48,057 nucleotides of DNA, from contig JABXHO010000031.1 in assembly GCA_013373595.1 (NCBI GenBank), forward strand, positions 1 through 48,057, read 5' to 3'. Both the position numbers and the translations under genes were made by a program. Below, piece after piece: positions 34,895 to 43,531 of this stretch. The notes under the pieces were generated by a model. It worked only from the letters and a program-made list of their open reading frames with translations, was not told the origin of the DNA and searched no databases. Origin of the DNA: Flavobacteriales bacterium (GTDB taxonomy: Bacteria; Bacteroidota; Bacteroidia; Flavobacteriales_D; Crocinitomicaceae). The number at the start of each line of letters is the position of its first letter. Within the stretch, counting starts at the first letter, position 1.

Positions 34895-36276
34895 AGGTTC
34901 TACTAACACACGGATATTTCTTACAAGAGGATGAGCGGGAACAGCAAATAATGAAGCCGTATCCGCCTTTGGGAATCCTGTACATTTCGTCTTATCTCGA
35001 AGAACAAGAAATAGAACACGAGGTTTTCGATACAACATTTTCATCGGAAACTGAATGGTGGACGTATGTGGAAGAGAAAAAGCCAGGTGTGATTGCTTTC
35101 TATGTGAACCTCATGACGAAGGTCAAAATCATTCATTTGATTCGAAAGATCAGATCTTCGGAAGGACTGGCATCTACGAAAATAGTGCTGGGTGGTCCAG
35201 ATATCACGTACAATGAGGAGAATTACTTGGAAGCAGGAGCCGATTTTTTGGTGATTGGTGAAGGGGAAGAAACGTTTACAGAACTCGTTCAGTGCTTGAA
35301 GTCAAATGATTCATTGGAAGATGTGAATGGCTTGACGTACAGGCAACAGGGAGAAATCAAGCGAAACAAGCCACGAATCAGAGTGAAGGAGGTAGATTTT
35401 TTGCCGCTTCCGAATCGTTCGCGTTTCCCGATTGAGAAATACTTAGCTACTTGGAAAAAAGCGCATGGAAAGAGTGCGCTAAATGTGAGTACGCAGCGTG
35501 GATGTCCGTATACGTGCAAATGGTGCAGTACGGCGGTTTATGGTCAGAGTTATCGTAGACGATCTCCCGAAAAAGTGGTAGAAGAATTGAAAACCTTGAT
35601 GGAAACGTACCAGCCAGATACGTTTTGGTTCGTAGATGATGTTTTCACAGTTAGTCATAAGTGGATGCGTGGCTTTGCCGAGGCGATGAAGGCAGCTGAT
35701 TTGAAGGTGCAATACGAATGCATTACGCGGGCCGAGCGGATGAACGAAGAAATCATTCAGATTTTAAAAGAAACGGGATGTTTTCGGGTGTGGATTGGAG
35801 CGGAAAGTGGCTCGCAAAAGATCATTGATGCAATGGATCGTCGGGTGGATATTGACGTAGTGCGCGATCAACTCATTGCTACGCGAAAGGCTGGAATCGA
35901 AACGGGAACCTTCATCATGGTTGGGTATCCTGGAGAAACCTACGATGATATTTTGAAAACAGCAACTTACCTCGAAAGTGCACTGCCTGATCAATTTACA
36001 ATTACGAAAAGTTATCCCATCAAAGGAACTTCGCTCTATGATGAGGTGGAAAGTGAAATCACGAAACAGCCTGATTGGTTTTCGAGTACTGATCGAGAAA
36101 TTGACTTCAAACGGGAATACCCTGATCACTTCTACGAAGCGGCTATTCGATACATTCACAATCGGGTAAAGCTGAAGCGAAATGAGATAGGGACAATTGA
36201 TCGAATGAAAACAAAACTCAAGGTGGCAATTTCACACAATACGATGAAACGAATCGCAAAATCAGTGGGGAAATGA
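34891..36276 (+). CDS. Cobalamin-binding-type radical SAM protein B
   Basis: About 461 residues, counted from ATG 34891, which overlaps the methyltransferase stop (ATGA) and gives a start (MKVLLTHGYFLQED) parallel to that of protein A at 21463. The B12-binding-type domain has MKPYPPLGILYISSYLEEQE and GADFLVIGEGEETFTELVQC; the radical SAM motif is QRGCPYTCKWCST (C205, C209, C212), followed by FRVWIGAESGSQKIIDAMDR and VGYPGET. It aligns with protein A over its whole length, so the two are duplicates that have diverged. The substrate is unknown; the setting between a methyltransferase and a GT9 points to a glycan or its carrier lipid. Confidence 0.9.
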   Translation: MKVLLTHGYFLQEDEREQQIMKPYPPLGILYISSYLEEQEIEHEVFDTTFSSETEWWTYVEEKKPGVIAFYVNLMTKVKIIHLIRKIRSSEGLASTKIVLGGPDITYNEENYLEAGADFLVIGEGEETFTELVQCLKSNDSLEDVNGLTYRQQGEIKRNKPRIRVKEVDFLPLPNRSRFPIEKYLATWKKAHGKSALNVSTQRGCPYTCKWCSTAVYGQSYRRRSPEKVVEELKTLMETYQPDTFWFVDDVFTVSHKWMRGFAEAMKAADLKVQYECITRAERMNEEIIQILKETGCFRVWIGAESGSQKIIDAMDRRVDIDVVRDQLIATRKAGIETGTFIMVGYPGETYDDILKTATYLESALPDQFTITKSYPIKGTSLYDEVESEITKQPDWFSSTDREIDFKREYPDHFYEAAIRYIHNRVKLKRNEIGTIDRMKTKLKVAISHNTMKRIAKSVGK

Positions 36277-37370
36277 AGCGGTCGAACCTCGTGCGGATGG
36301 ATAATGCGTTTTTGCCGTTTTATTGGCTCACAAAGCAGTTGAAGTCAATCGCGCCGAGAAGAAATCAAACAAGCCATCAGGTCGTTATTCTTAAACTTTT
36401 TGGGGTTGGTAGCATCACGCGAATTGCACATGTCTTGCAGAATTCAAAGGTTGAAAAGAAGGCGGTTTTTCTCACTTTGAAACGAAACAAAGGCGTTGTT
36501 GATTTACTCGGTTTAGAGGCAATCTATATCAATGATAAAAATCCGTTCGTACTTCTTTTCAGTGCTATGCAACGTGTCGTTACGATCTGGCAGCTGCGAA
36601 AAGCGGAGATTGTCGATATGGAACGTTCTTCGAATATGGCGGGAATGTACAGTTTGATCCTTTCGATCCGAAAAAAACATGCACAGTTCAAAGTGGAAGG
36701 TGAGAATGTGGAAAAGAAAAATAGACGAATCATTTCGCTTGAAAAAAAGGCTGCCACATCTGGAATTGCAGAGATGCTTCATGCAGAACCGTTGGTGTGG
36801 GAAGATACGCCCGTTCAATCCAAATCCATAAAGAGAATTGTTATCAATATCAACGCGGGTGGTTATCTACCTGAACGGAAGTTCCCAATGGAGAAATGGT
36901 CGCAGTTGATAAAAGGTTTGGCGGAATTGTTTCCAGAAGGAGTTTTCTACTTCAGTGGCTTGGAAAGTGAAAGAAAAGGAGTTGAGGCTTTTTGCAAGAG
37001 AATAGCTGCATTCTTACCAACTTCGAGGTGTACGGTATTGGCGGGTGAGCAAAGTTTACCGTCGTTTGTTGATTTTCTGAAAGCATCGGATTTATTTTTA
37101 ACAAATGATTCGGGGCCACTGCATTTGGCACGCTATTTTGGCGTTCGAACGGTGGCGATTTGGGGACCAACGTCGAGTTATTTGGTGGGATATCCAAATT
37201 CTGCGCGGATGCTCAATCTCTCTCATGAACTTGCATGTTCGCCTTGTTTCATAAGTCCGAAATCTGAGGTGGCCAAAGCGTGTAATGGAAAGCTTTCATG
37301 TTTTCATGAGATGGATGTAGAAAAGAATTTATTGAAGATAAATGAGTTTGTGAACAACGGTAATCAATGA
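36273..37370 (+). CDS. Glycosyltransferase family 9 (heptosyltransferase-like)
   Basis: A 365-residue GT-B enzyme. VVILKLFGVGSITRIAHVLQ matches the N-terminal GT9 motif (normally K..GxGD; here the Asp is Ser), and LFLTNDSGPLHLARYFGVRT with VAIWGPTS is the conserved donor-binding block. ACSPCFISPKSEVAKACNGKLSCFHEM has the Cys-rich segment common at the end of GT9. The family adds heptoses in LPS cores and other sugars in surface glycans. ATGA overlaps on both sides couple it to radical SAM proteins B and C. Confidence 0.88.
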   Translation: MKRSNLVRMDNAFLPFYWLTKQLKSIAPRRNQTSHQVVILKLFGVGSITRIAHVLQNSKVEKKAVFLTLKRNKGVVDLLGLEAIYINDKNPFVLLFSAMQRVVTIWQLRKAEIVDMERSSNMAGMYSLILSIRKKHAQFKVEGENVEKKNRRIISLEKKAATSGIAEMLHAEPLVWEDTPVQSKSIKRIVININAGGYLPERKFPMEKWSQLIKGLAELFPEGVFYFSGLESERKGVEAFCKRIAAFLPTSRCTVLAGEQSLPSFVDFLKASDLFLTNDSGPLHLARYFGVRTVAIWGPTSSYLVGYPNSARMLNLSHELACSPCFISPKSEVAKACNGKLSCFHEMDVEKNLLKINEFVNNGNQ

Positions 37371-38797
37371 TGGAAAAGACGAAAATAGTGCTGTTTAATC
37401 CTCCTGGAGGTAAGATTTACATCCGCGATTACTATTGCTCGAAGGTTTCGAAAGCTTATTACTATCCACAACCAGTTGATTTGTTGATGCAGTCGGCGTA
37501 TTTCTCAGAAGATAAGTACGAGCTGACGGTAATTGATGCGATTGCTGAAAAGAAAACGATAGATGAGGTGCTGGAGGAAGTCAAAGGCATTCAGCCCGAG
37601 CTAATCATTGGACTTCTAGGTTCTGTGAGCTTAGAAGAAGATCTTGCAGCATACCGAAAGTTGAAGGAGGTGCTTCCTGAGGTCAAAATTGCCTGTTCGG
37701 GTGATGCGCTTTTGGATAACTACGAGCAAAAATTAAACGACTATGCGTGGCTCGATGTGATCATCACCAACTTCTATATTGATGGAACCAGACAATGGTT
37801 TGAAGCGTTGAATACACCTGTTGATTCCGAAATTACTTTTCGTGGAATTGCTTACTTGAAGGAGGATTCTGGGCAATTTATCTTCGATCCTGGGAAAATA
37901 TCTGGGAAATTGGAGATTCCTGTTCCAAAGCAAGCGACATTCACGGGAAACTACCGCATGCCTTTTGCGAATGCTGAGCCTGTGGCAACCGTTTTGACGA
38001 ATTATGCGTGCCCTTATCCTTGTACGTTTTGCATCATGTCGACTTTGCCCTATGCGACAAGAACAGCTGGATCCATCATTGAAGAATTGAAATACTTGAA
38101 ACGAAACGGTTATCGATTTATCTATTTTTCAGATCAAACGTTTTTTCAATCAAAGGCCATTACGCGTGAGGTGTTGAACTGGATGATTTCAGAAAATTAT
38201 GGAATCAATTGGATGTGCTTTTCTCGTGTAGATGTTGTAGATGAAGATGATTTGAAGCTGATGAAAGCTGCTGGTTGCAAGTTGATTATGTTCGGCGTTG
38301 AATGGGCAGATAACGAACGACTGGAGAAATACAAAAAGCATTATTCGATCGATCAAATCCGAAGCACGTTTGCGAAAAGCAAGGAGCTTGGCATCAAACG
38401 ATTGGGAACATTTTTAATTGGTGTGCCCGGACAAACGAAGGAATCCATTTTAAGCACGGTTCGCTTTGCAAAGGAAATTGATGCAGATTACGCATCGTTC
38501 AATGTGGCGGTGCCGCGGAGTCAGACGTCTTTTCGTGAAGAAGCCTTGGAAATGGGGTTGATTGATGAGTCGGTCGAAGTGATGGATCAGTCGGGGGATG
38601 TAGTGGTTATGGGGAATGGTGTGTTGACAAAAGATGAATTGCACTTACTCAAACGAAAAGCATACCGAAGCTTTTATTTTCGTCCTGGCTATTTGCTGAA
38701 ACGTTTGTTCTCGATTCGCTCGTGGACAGAGCTGAAATTTCATTTGATTGAGGGGACGCATGTGTTTAAATCCATTCTGCGAAAACAAGAGGAATGA
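37367..38797 (+). CDS. Cobalamin-binding-type radical SAM protein C
   Basis: A 476-residue protein of the same class as A and B but a separate lineage. MMEKTKIVLFNPPGGKIYIR begins the B12-binding-type domain; the radical SAM cluster motif is NYACPYPCTFCIM (C215, C219, C222), with FIYFSDQTFFQSK, CKLIMFGVEWADNERLEKYK and LIGVPGQTKESIL following. The long C-terminal extension ends in hydrophobic/basic helices, possibly membrane-associated. It overlaps GT9 and GT87 genes by 4 bp each. ATG 37370 is an equally good start. The reaction is unknown. Confidence 0.88.
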   Translation: MMEKTKIVLFNPPGGKIYIRDYYCSKVSKAYYYPQPVDLLMQSAYFSEDKYELTVIDAIAEKKTIDEVLEEVKGIQPELIIGLLGSVSLEEDLAAYRKLKEVLPEVKIACSGDALLDNYEQKLNDYAWLDVIITNFYIDGTRQWFEALNTPVDSEITFRGIAYLKEDSGQFIFDPGKISGKLEIPVPKQATFTGNYRMPFANAEPVATVLTNYACPYPCTFCIMSTLPYATRTAGSIIEELKYLKRNGYRFIYFSDQTFFQSKAITREVLNWMISENYGINWMCFSRVDVVDEDDLKLMKAAGCKLIMFGVEWADNERLEKYKKHYSIDQIRSTFAKSKELGIKRLGTFLIGVPGQTKESILSTVRFAKEIDADYASFNVAVPRSQTSFREEALEMGLIDESVEVMDQSGDVVVMGNGVLTKDELHLLKRKAYRSFYFRPGYLLKRLFSIRSWTELKFHLIEGTHVFKSILRKQEE

Positions 38798-40023
38798 AAA
38801 AGAACTGGAAGATATTTGTTGCGCTCTGGTTGATGTTGGTCGCGTTCGTTTTGTTTTACAAAGGCATTCGCCCGGGCTGGAACGATACAAAAACGGATTT
38901 CAATAATTATTATGCTTCCGCAAAATTGATCCAGAAGGGAGAATCGATTCACGCATTTTATTCAAATGATCGTTTCAAGGAGATGGCGCAATCGGTAGCT
39001 GTAAAAAATGGAGCGAAATTTTCACCGTTTCCACCGCCTACAGCAGTTTTGTACTGGCCACTAAGCTTCTTTGATTTGTTAACTGCTAAGCGGATTTGGT
39101 TGGTCTTCAATATGCTTTTGTTGGTGTGGTTGCCGTTCAGGATGAAGCGTTATTTTCGTTCGTCGGTGTGGAAGAATGCATTAATGTTGAGTTTGTTTGT
39201 TATTCCGCTTTCGTCGAACCTTCATTTTGGTCAGTTTTACTTCGTAACAGCGTTTGTGTTGGTGGAAGCAATAGGTCATTTTCGGGTGACGAAAAAGTCG
39301 ATGCTTTCGAGTGTGCTCATTGGAGTATTGGCGAGTGTCAAGTATGTTCCAATCTTGTTTTTAGGCTATTTGATGAGATTTTCAAAAGAGTCGATGAAGC
39401 CTATTTTTACGGCTATAGCAACTCTTTTGGTGATTACGGGCATCTTTGTGTTGATTGATTTTGAGGCCTATGGAGTGTATTTGCGCGATCTTGGTGGACA
39501 CGTAAATGGTGACTTGTCTGGACAAGGGAAATATGCCATTGGTTTTCAATCGTTGGATGCCTTGTTTAATAATCTGTTTGTGGCAGATGCAGTCGAAAAT
39601 CCAAAGCCGTTCTTCGAGGCGGAGTGGTTAAAACCTGTGTTGAAATGGATGATTGTTGCAGTAGTGGGAGTGGCGTGCTTTCTCATGCTGAGAAAGGAAA
39701 AATATGCGTTTTCACCGTCGACGGTTTCTGTTGGAATTATTGGAGCGTTCGTCTTAATTCCCGCGAGTGCGTCGTATCATTTTTTATTGTTGATTCTTCC
39801 GATCTTTTTCATCCTTAGGTGGTTGGTTAAAGAACGATCAGTTGGTCATTTTCTAATAGCAATCGCTCTCATTTTTGGTGCATTTTCGATTCAGGCATAC
39901 CAAATTCCGAGTGTGGAGCAGTGGCCTTTTGCTGATCTTTTGATTCATTTTCCGAGGTTGTGGCTTATAGTGGCTTTATTCTCATTCTTGGTGTACTGCA
40001 AGCAAAGCGTTAAAAATAGCTAG
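38794..40023 (+). CDS. GT87-like polyprenol-phosphate-dependent mannosyltransferase
   Basis: A 409-residue multi-pass membrane protein of the GT-C fold (formerly DUF2029). After the first membrane segment it has DTKTDFNNYYASAKLIQKGE, whose Asp in the first periplasmic loop is the expected catalytic base, and KFSPFPPPTAVLYWPLSFFD, a family block; about ten membrane segments follow. Family members use polyprenyl-phosphate mannose and act on the periplasmic face, so it may decorate the glycan after flipping. Last gene of the operon 30745-40023; convergent with the lipoprotein gene, 5 bp away. Confidence 0.85.
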   Translation: MKKNWKIFVALWLMLVAFVLFYKGIRPGWNDTKTDFNNYYASAKLIQKGESIHAFYSNDRFKEMAQSVAVKNGAKFSPFPPPTAVLYWPLSFFDLLTAKRIWLVFNMLLLVWLPFRMKRYFRSSVWKNALMLSLFVIPLSSNLHFGQFYFVTAFVLVEAIGHFRVTKKSMLSSVLIGVLASVKYVPILFLGYLMRFSKESMKPIFTAIATLLVITGIFVLIDFEAYGVYLRDLGGHVNGDLSGQGKYAIGFQSLDALFNNLFVADAVENPKPFFEAEWLKPVLKWMIVAVVGVACFLMLRKEKYAFSPSTVSVGIIGAFVLIPASASYHFLLLILPIFFILRWLVKERSVGHFLIAIALIFGAFSIQAYQIPSVEQWPFADLLIHFPRLWLIVALFSFLVYCKQSVKNS

Positions 40024-40028
40024 GCGTT

Positions 40029-41174
40029 TTAATCCAGCCAATTGACTTCAATACCAATGCGTTCTCGAACACTACTCGAAACCCCGAGCGGGGTGTGTGG
40101 AGCCAATGCTTCTACATCTTTTCGGTGGTAAAGCTCTCCTAAAAAGGTGAATTCTTCTTGTTGATGTGTCGGCAATCCAGAAAGTAAGGTGAGGACTTCC
40201 GTTTCAGATATTTTCCATTCCAACGCAAGTCGAGAAGCAGATGGTTCCATGTATGATATATAAAGTAGTTCCATTAAAACATGTCCTTGAAAGTCGGTAA
40301 AATCTACGCCATTAAAGAGAAGGTTTTGCTTCTCTTTGTGTCTCAGTCGGAAATGAATCAAGGTGTCTGCCATTTCGTTGGGAGATAAATAGCCTGCCTG
40401 AAGCGTTTGCGAACTTAGTAATGGTTGGATACTTGATTCGTGGCACCACATGCATTTCCCAGGCTTTCCAGCGCTTGAAACACCTGGAAAAGCACCAATT
40501 ATTCGGTTTCCAGATGGATCGTAAATACCAAATCGAGGTTGACCATTTGGGAGTAAATCAAGGGTTTCGAATTCCAATATTTCACCTGTTACGGAATCAA
40601 TTTCTTGGGAAATGAATAGTTGCGAAAGCCCACTTTGACTCGAAAATAGAATTTCGCGATGCTCTTCAGAAATGGCGGAGTTTGAAATGTATCCAATAGC
40701 TGGATCAAGCGTGTATTGATTTTGAAGCTCAGATAGCTGATCGGGGAGGTTGATCAACTGGTAATAATGTTCGGATGATCCGAGAATCAAAGCAACGTAA
40801 TGTCCAATGTCTGTGTATCCGTTTGAATTATACGCAATGGATTCCTGTATGGCACGATGCAGTTTTTTGAGTGTCTGTTTGCTTTGATGTGGTATTGATA
40901 ATGCATTTGGATCGATGCTGATAGTTTCTTTTTCGTATGAAATCCAGTCGTCGAGAATGCGTTTTTCGACACCAATTTGAGAGAGTGCCCAATTAAGACC
41001 TGTGATGGATTTTTCAAATGAGTCATCGCTATAGGATCTGTGCCATTTTAAGATGACGACCTCGTTGTGGTAAAGTTGAGTCTTGTCTCGATTACATCCT
41101 GAAATTAGGACGAGTAGACCAACGAGTAAAGTGCTGGTGAATACGAGGTGTTTCTTATAATTGTTTGAGCGCAC
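40029..41174 (-). CDS. Lipoprotein with a CxxCH haem-binding motif
   Basis: A 381-residue exported protein of no family I recognise. The N terminus is a lipoprotein signal (LLVGLLVLISGC, lipid-bearing C27). One CxxCH lies at 241-245 (GKPGKCMWCHESSIQPLL), followed by a region of helices. This fits covalent attachment of a single c-type haem, with distant methionine candidates at 268 or 290 as second ligand. The start is GTG 41174; an in-frame TAG two codons upstream rules out a longer form. TAACTTTA on the minus strand just upstream may be its -7 box, which would leave almost no leader. It is a single gene opposed to the two glycan operons around it. Confidence 0.7.
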   Translation of the reverse strand: MRSNNYKKHLVFTSTLLVGLLVLISGCNRDKTQLYHNEVVILKWHRSYSDDSFEKSITGLNWALSQIGVEKRILDDWISYEKETISIDPNALSIPHQSKQTLKKLHRAIQESIAYNSNGYTDIGHYVALILGSSEHYYQLINLPDQLSELQNQYTLDPAIGYISNSAISEEHREILFSSQSGLSQLFISQEIDSVTGEILEFETLDLLPNGQPRFGIYDPSGNRIIGAFPGVSSAGKPGKCMWCHESSIQPLLSSQTLQAGYLSPNEMADTLIHFRLRHKEKQNLLFNGVDFTDFQGHVLMELLYISYMEPSASRLALEWKISETEVLTLLSGLPTHQQEEFTFLGELYHRKDVEALAPHTPLGVSSSVRERIGIEVNWLD

Positions 41175-41197
41175 GTGAGTCTAAAGTTACGAAAAAC

Positions 41198-41226
41198 TTG
41201 AGTTCGAAAAATAAGTCTTACATTTG
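41198..41226 (+). promoter_or_regulatory. Promoter of the radical SAM D operon
   Basis: TTG (41198-41200), 18 bp, then TACATTTG (41219-41226): a good Bacteroidota -33/-7 pair. The transcript would start near 41232. Confidence 0.65.
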
Positions 41227-41232
41227 ATTCTC

Positions 41233-41244
41233 AGCCTAAAGGCT
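41233..41244 (+). promoter_or_regulatory. Small hairpin in the leader of radical SAM D
   Basis: AGCC (41233-41236) and GGCT (41241-41244) can pair around TAAA at the very 5' end of the predicted transcript, 8 nt before the ATG. It may stabilise the message or mask the ribosome site. Confidence 0.35.
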
Positions 41245-41251
41245 ATACAAT

Positions 41252-42775
41252 ATGACGAGTCAGAAAAAATCCGAAATCATACTTTTTAACCCGCGAAGTG
41301 CTAAGTGGAAACACCGCGTTCCAAATTCCATTTTGCAGGTAGGAGCGTCCATTTTTGGAAAGTATCTTTTCGACTTTGTGGATGGGAACTTGGAAGAAGA
41401 TCCTTGGGCTGTCATTGAATCAAAGTTGAAAACGGGAAACTACAAATATTTCGGTGCTACTGTAATGCCCGGTCCTCAGTTGAAGGAAGCGATTCCGTTT
41501 AGTAAACGAATTCGAGAGCAATTCCCCGAGGTGAAGATTATTTGGGGAGGCTATTTTGCGGCTAATCAGTACAAGGTTGTGTTGGGAAGTGGTTATGTGG
41601 ATTATGTCATTAACGGTCCTGGAGATATCGCTTTTCCTTCTTTGTTAGACGCGTTAGAAAACAATGAGCCACTTGATGGAATAAAAAATTTGATTTACAA
41701 AAAGGACGGCCAGATTGTAAAAACAGCACTGGAAGCTTTGTTGAATCAAGATGAATTGCCTCAATTGCCGTATTCCTATTTGGATTCATTTTACCCTTTG
41801 CAAAATTATCTTGCGAAGACCTTTATGGGAAATAAAACAATGGCATACCATTCAAGTATGGGGTGCCCTTTTACGTGCTCGTTTTGTGCGGTTGTTCCAA
41901 TTTACAACGCGCGATGGAAAGGGAAGTCAGCTGAGAAAATTTATCAGGATGTCAAATGGTTGAAGGAGAAATATGGCGTGGATTCCATTGAGTTTCATGA
42001 TAATAACTTTTTCACTTCTCGAAAGCGTGTTGTTGAGTTTTCCAAACTGATGCGCAACGAAAACATGAAGTGGTGGGGAGAAGGTCGAATTGATACCATT
42101 GATAAATACTCAGACGATGATCTCAAATTGATGAGTGAGGCTGGTTGTTGCATGATTTTCTTAGGTGCTGAAACAGGAAGCGATGAGGTGTTGAAGCAAA
42201 TGGATAAAGGTGGAACGCAGTCGTCTAAGCAGATTTTAGATTTCGCGGTACGCATGCGTAAGTTTGATATTGTACCCGAGTATTCGTTTGTGTTGGGCTT
42301 GCCTGGAGAATCTAAGGAGAAAGTAATGGCGCAAATTGATGCGGATATCGCTTTTATTAAAAAGGTGAAGAAGCTCAATCCTGATACGGAGATTATCATT
42401 TATTTATACAGCCCAGTTCCTACGGAAGGTTCCGAGTTGTACGAACAAATTACGAAGGCAGGATTTGAGTTTCCAGAAGATTTGGAAGATTGGTTGAATC
42501 CTTCTTGGGAAAATTTTGACCTTCGAAAGAATCCATTGACTCCTTGGCTCACGCCGAAAATGATCAATAAAATCAAGAACTTTGAAACGGTACTCAATGG
42601 GTACTACCCAACGAATTCAGATTTTCGAATCAAGGGGGCAAAAAGGTCTGTTTTGCGTCTGAGTTCATGGTGGAGATACAAGTCTGGAATATACAATCTT
42701 CCCTACGAGATCAAGGTGCTTCACAAGGTTTGGAAGTATCGTCAGCCTGAAACCGAAGGTTTTTACAGCGAGTAA
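41252..42775 (+). CDS. Cobalamin-binding-type radical SAM protein D
   Basis: A 507-residue class B radical SAM protein. EIILFNPRSAKWKHRVPNSI and KIIWGGYFAANQYKVVLGSG belong to the B12-binding-type domain; the cluster motif is SSMGCPFTCSFCAVVP (C205, C209, C212), then SIEFHDNNFFTSRKRVVEF, CMIFLGAETGSDEVLKQMDK and VLGLPGESKE. It is distinct from A, B and C. The C-terminal part (about 430-507) is rich in Trp and Tyr (LSSWWRYKSGIYNLPYEIKV). The TAATG junction couples it to the following methyltransferase. The substrate is unknown. Confidence 0.88.
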   Translation: MTSQKKSEIILFNPRSAKWKHRVPNSILQVGASIFGKYLFDFVDGNLEEDPWAVIESKLKTGNYKYFGATVMPGPQLKEAIPFSKRIREQFPEVKIIWGGYFAANQYKVVLGSGYVDYVINGPGDIAFPSLLDALENNEPLDGIKNLIYKKDGQIVKTALEALLNQDELPQLPYSYLDSFYPLQNYLAKTFMGNKTMAYHSSMGCPFTCSFCAVVPIYNARWKGKSAEKIYQDVKWLKEKYGVDSIEFHDNNFFTSRKRVVEFSKLMRNENMKWWGEGRIDTIDKYSDDDLKLMSEAGCCMIFLGAETGSDEVLKQMDKGGTQSSKQILDFAVRMRKFDIVPEYSFVLGLPGESKEKVMAQIDADIAFIKKVKKLNPDTEIIIYLYSPVPTEGSELYEQITKAGFEFPEDLEDWLNPSWENFDLRKNPLTPWLTPKMINKIKNFETVLNGYYPTNSDFRIKGAKRSVLRLSSWWRYKSGIYNLPYEIKVLHKVWKYRQPETEGFYSE

Positions 42776-43431
42776 TGAAGTGGTTTCGTAAGCGCATTAT
42801 ATCACCAATTCTCCAACGTTTTGTTCGTTTCTATTTTAAAAAAGAACGGAAGTTTCACTATGGTTCGATAAAAGCGGTGGTGTTGCCGGGTGTTTTCTTT
42901 CCTCATTTTACGCTGAGTACGCGCTTTTTGATGTCGTTTCTGGAACATCAAGATTTAAATGGAATGTCGTTTTTAGAGTTGGGTTGCGGAACGGGTATGA
43001 TTAGCGCGTTGGCGGCAAAAAAAGGAGCGAAAGTCTTGGCAACGGATATCAACCCCAAGGCGCTCGAAAATGCGAAGCGAAACGCTGATCTAAATCAGGT
43101 GAAGCTTGAAACCTTACATTCGGATTTGTTTAAGCAGATTCCTTCTCAGCAATTCGACTTCATCGTGATTAATCCTCCATATTATCCAAAACAACCGAAC
43201 AATGATGCAGAGAAGGCATGGTTTTGTGGTGAGAATTTTGAATATTTCGAAAAGCTTTTTTCTACACTGAAACCGTATGTTCAGGTTGATTCAAAGGTGC
43301 TAATGGTGCTTTCGGAAGATTGCGAACTGGCAAAAATTCAATCCATAGCTCAACGGAATGGCTTTAAGTTCTTGAAGAAAGTGGAAAAGAAAATTCGAGG
43401 GGAGCGAAATTATATCTTTCAGATTGTCTAG
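42775..43431 (+). CDS. SAM-dependent methyltransferase with NPPY motif
   Basis: A 218-residue class I methyltransferase. SFLELGCGTGMISALAAKKG is SAM motif I, VLATDINPKALENAKRNADL motif II, and FDFIVINPPYYPKQP contains NPPY, the signature of enzymes that methylate a planar nitrogen (PrmC, RlmG and similar). The N terminus carries a short basic helix. Its start shares the A of the TAA stop of radical SAM D (TAATG), so both proteins should be made together. Whether it modifies a protein, RNA or the same small molecule as protein D is open. Confidence 0.82.
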   Translation: MKWFRKRIISPILQRFVRFYFKKERKFHYGSIKAVVLPGVFFPHFTLSTRFLMSFLEHQDLNGMSFLELGCGTGMISALAAKKGAKVLATDINPKALENAKRNADLNQVKLETLHSDLFKQIPSQQFDFIVINPPYYPKQPNNDAEKAWFCGENFEYFEKLFSTLKPYVQVDSKVLMVLSEDCELAKIQSIAQRNGFKFLKKVEKKIRGERNYIFQIV

Positions 43432-43531
43432 CTGATGGTTCTACTCACGGAAAATGGGCGTGAACCGTCTTGGTTTTCGTTGTGCTTGTGTCTCATTTTA
43501 AAATGAAAGAGAGTGACGGACGTTCCACTTA

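Noticed and set aside
43432-43531. GGTT/CACG...CGTG/AACC hairpin after the last methyltransferase as a terminator
   Set aside because: The stem has a large bulge and the T content after it is weak; not called.
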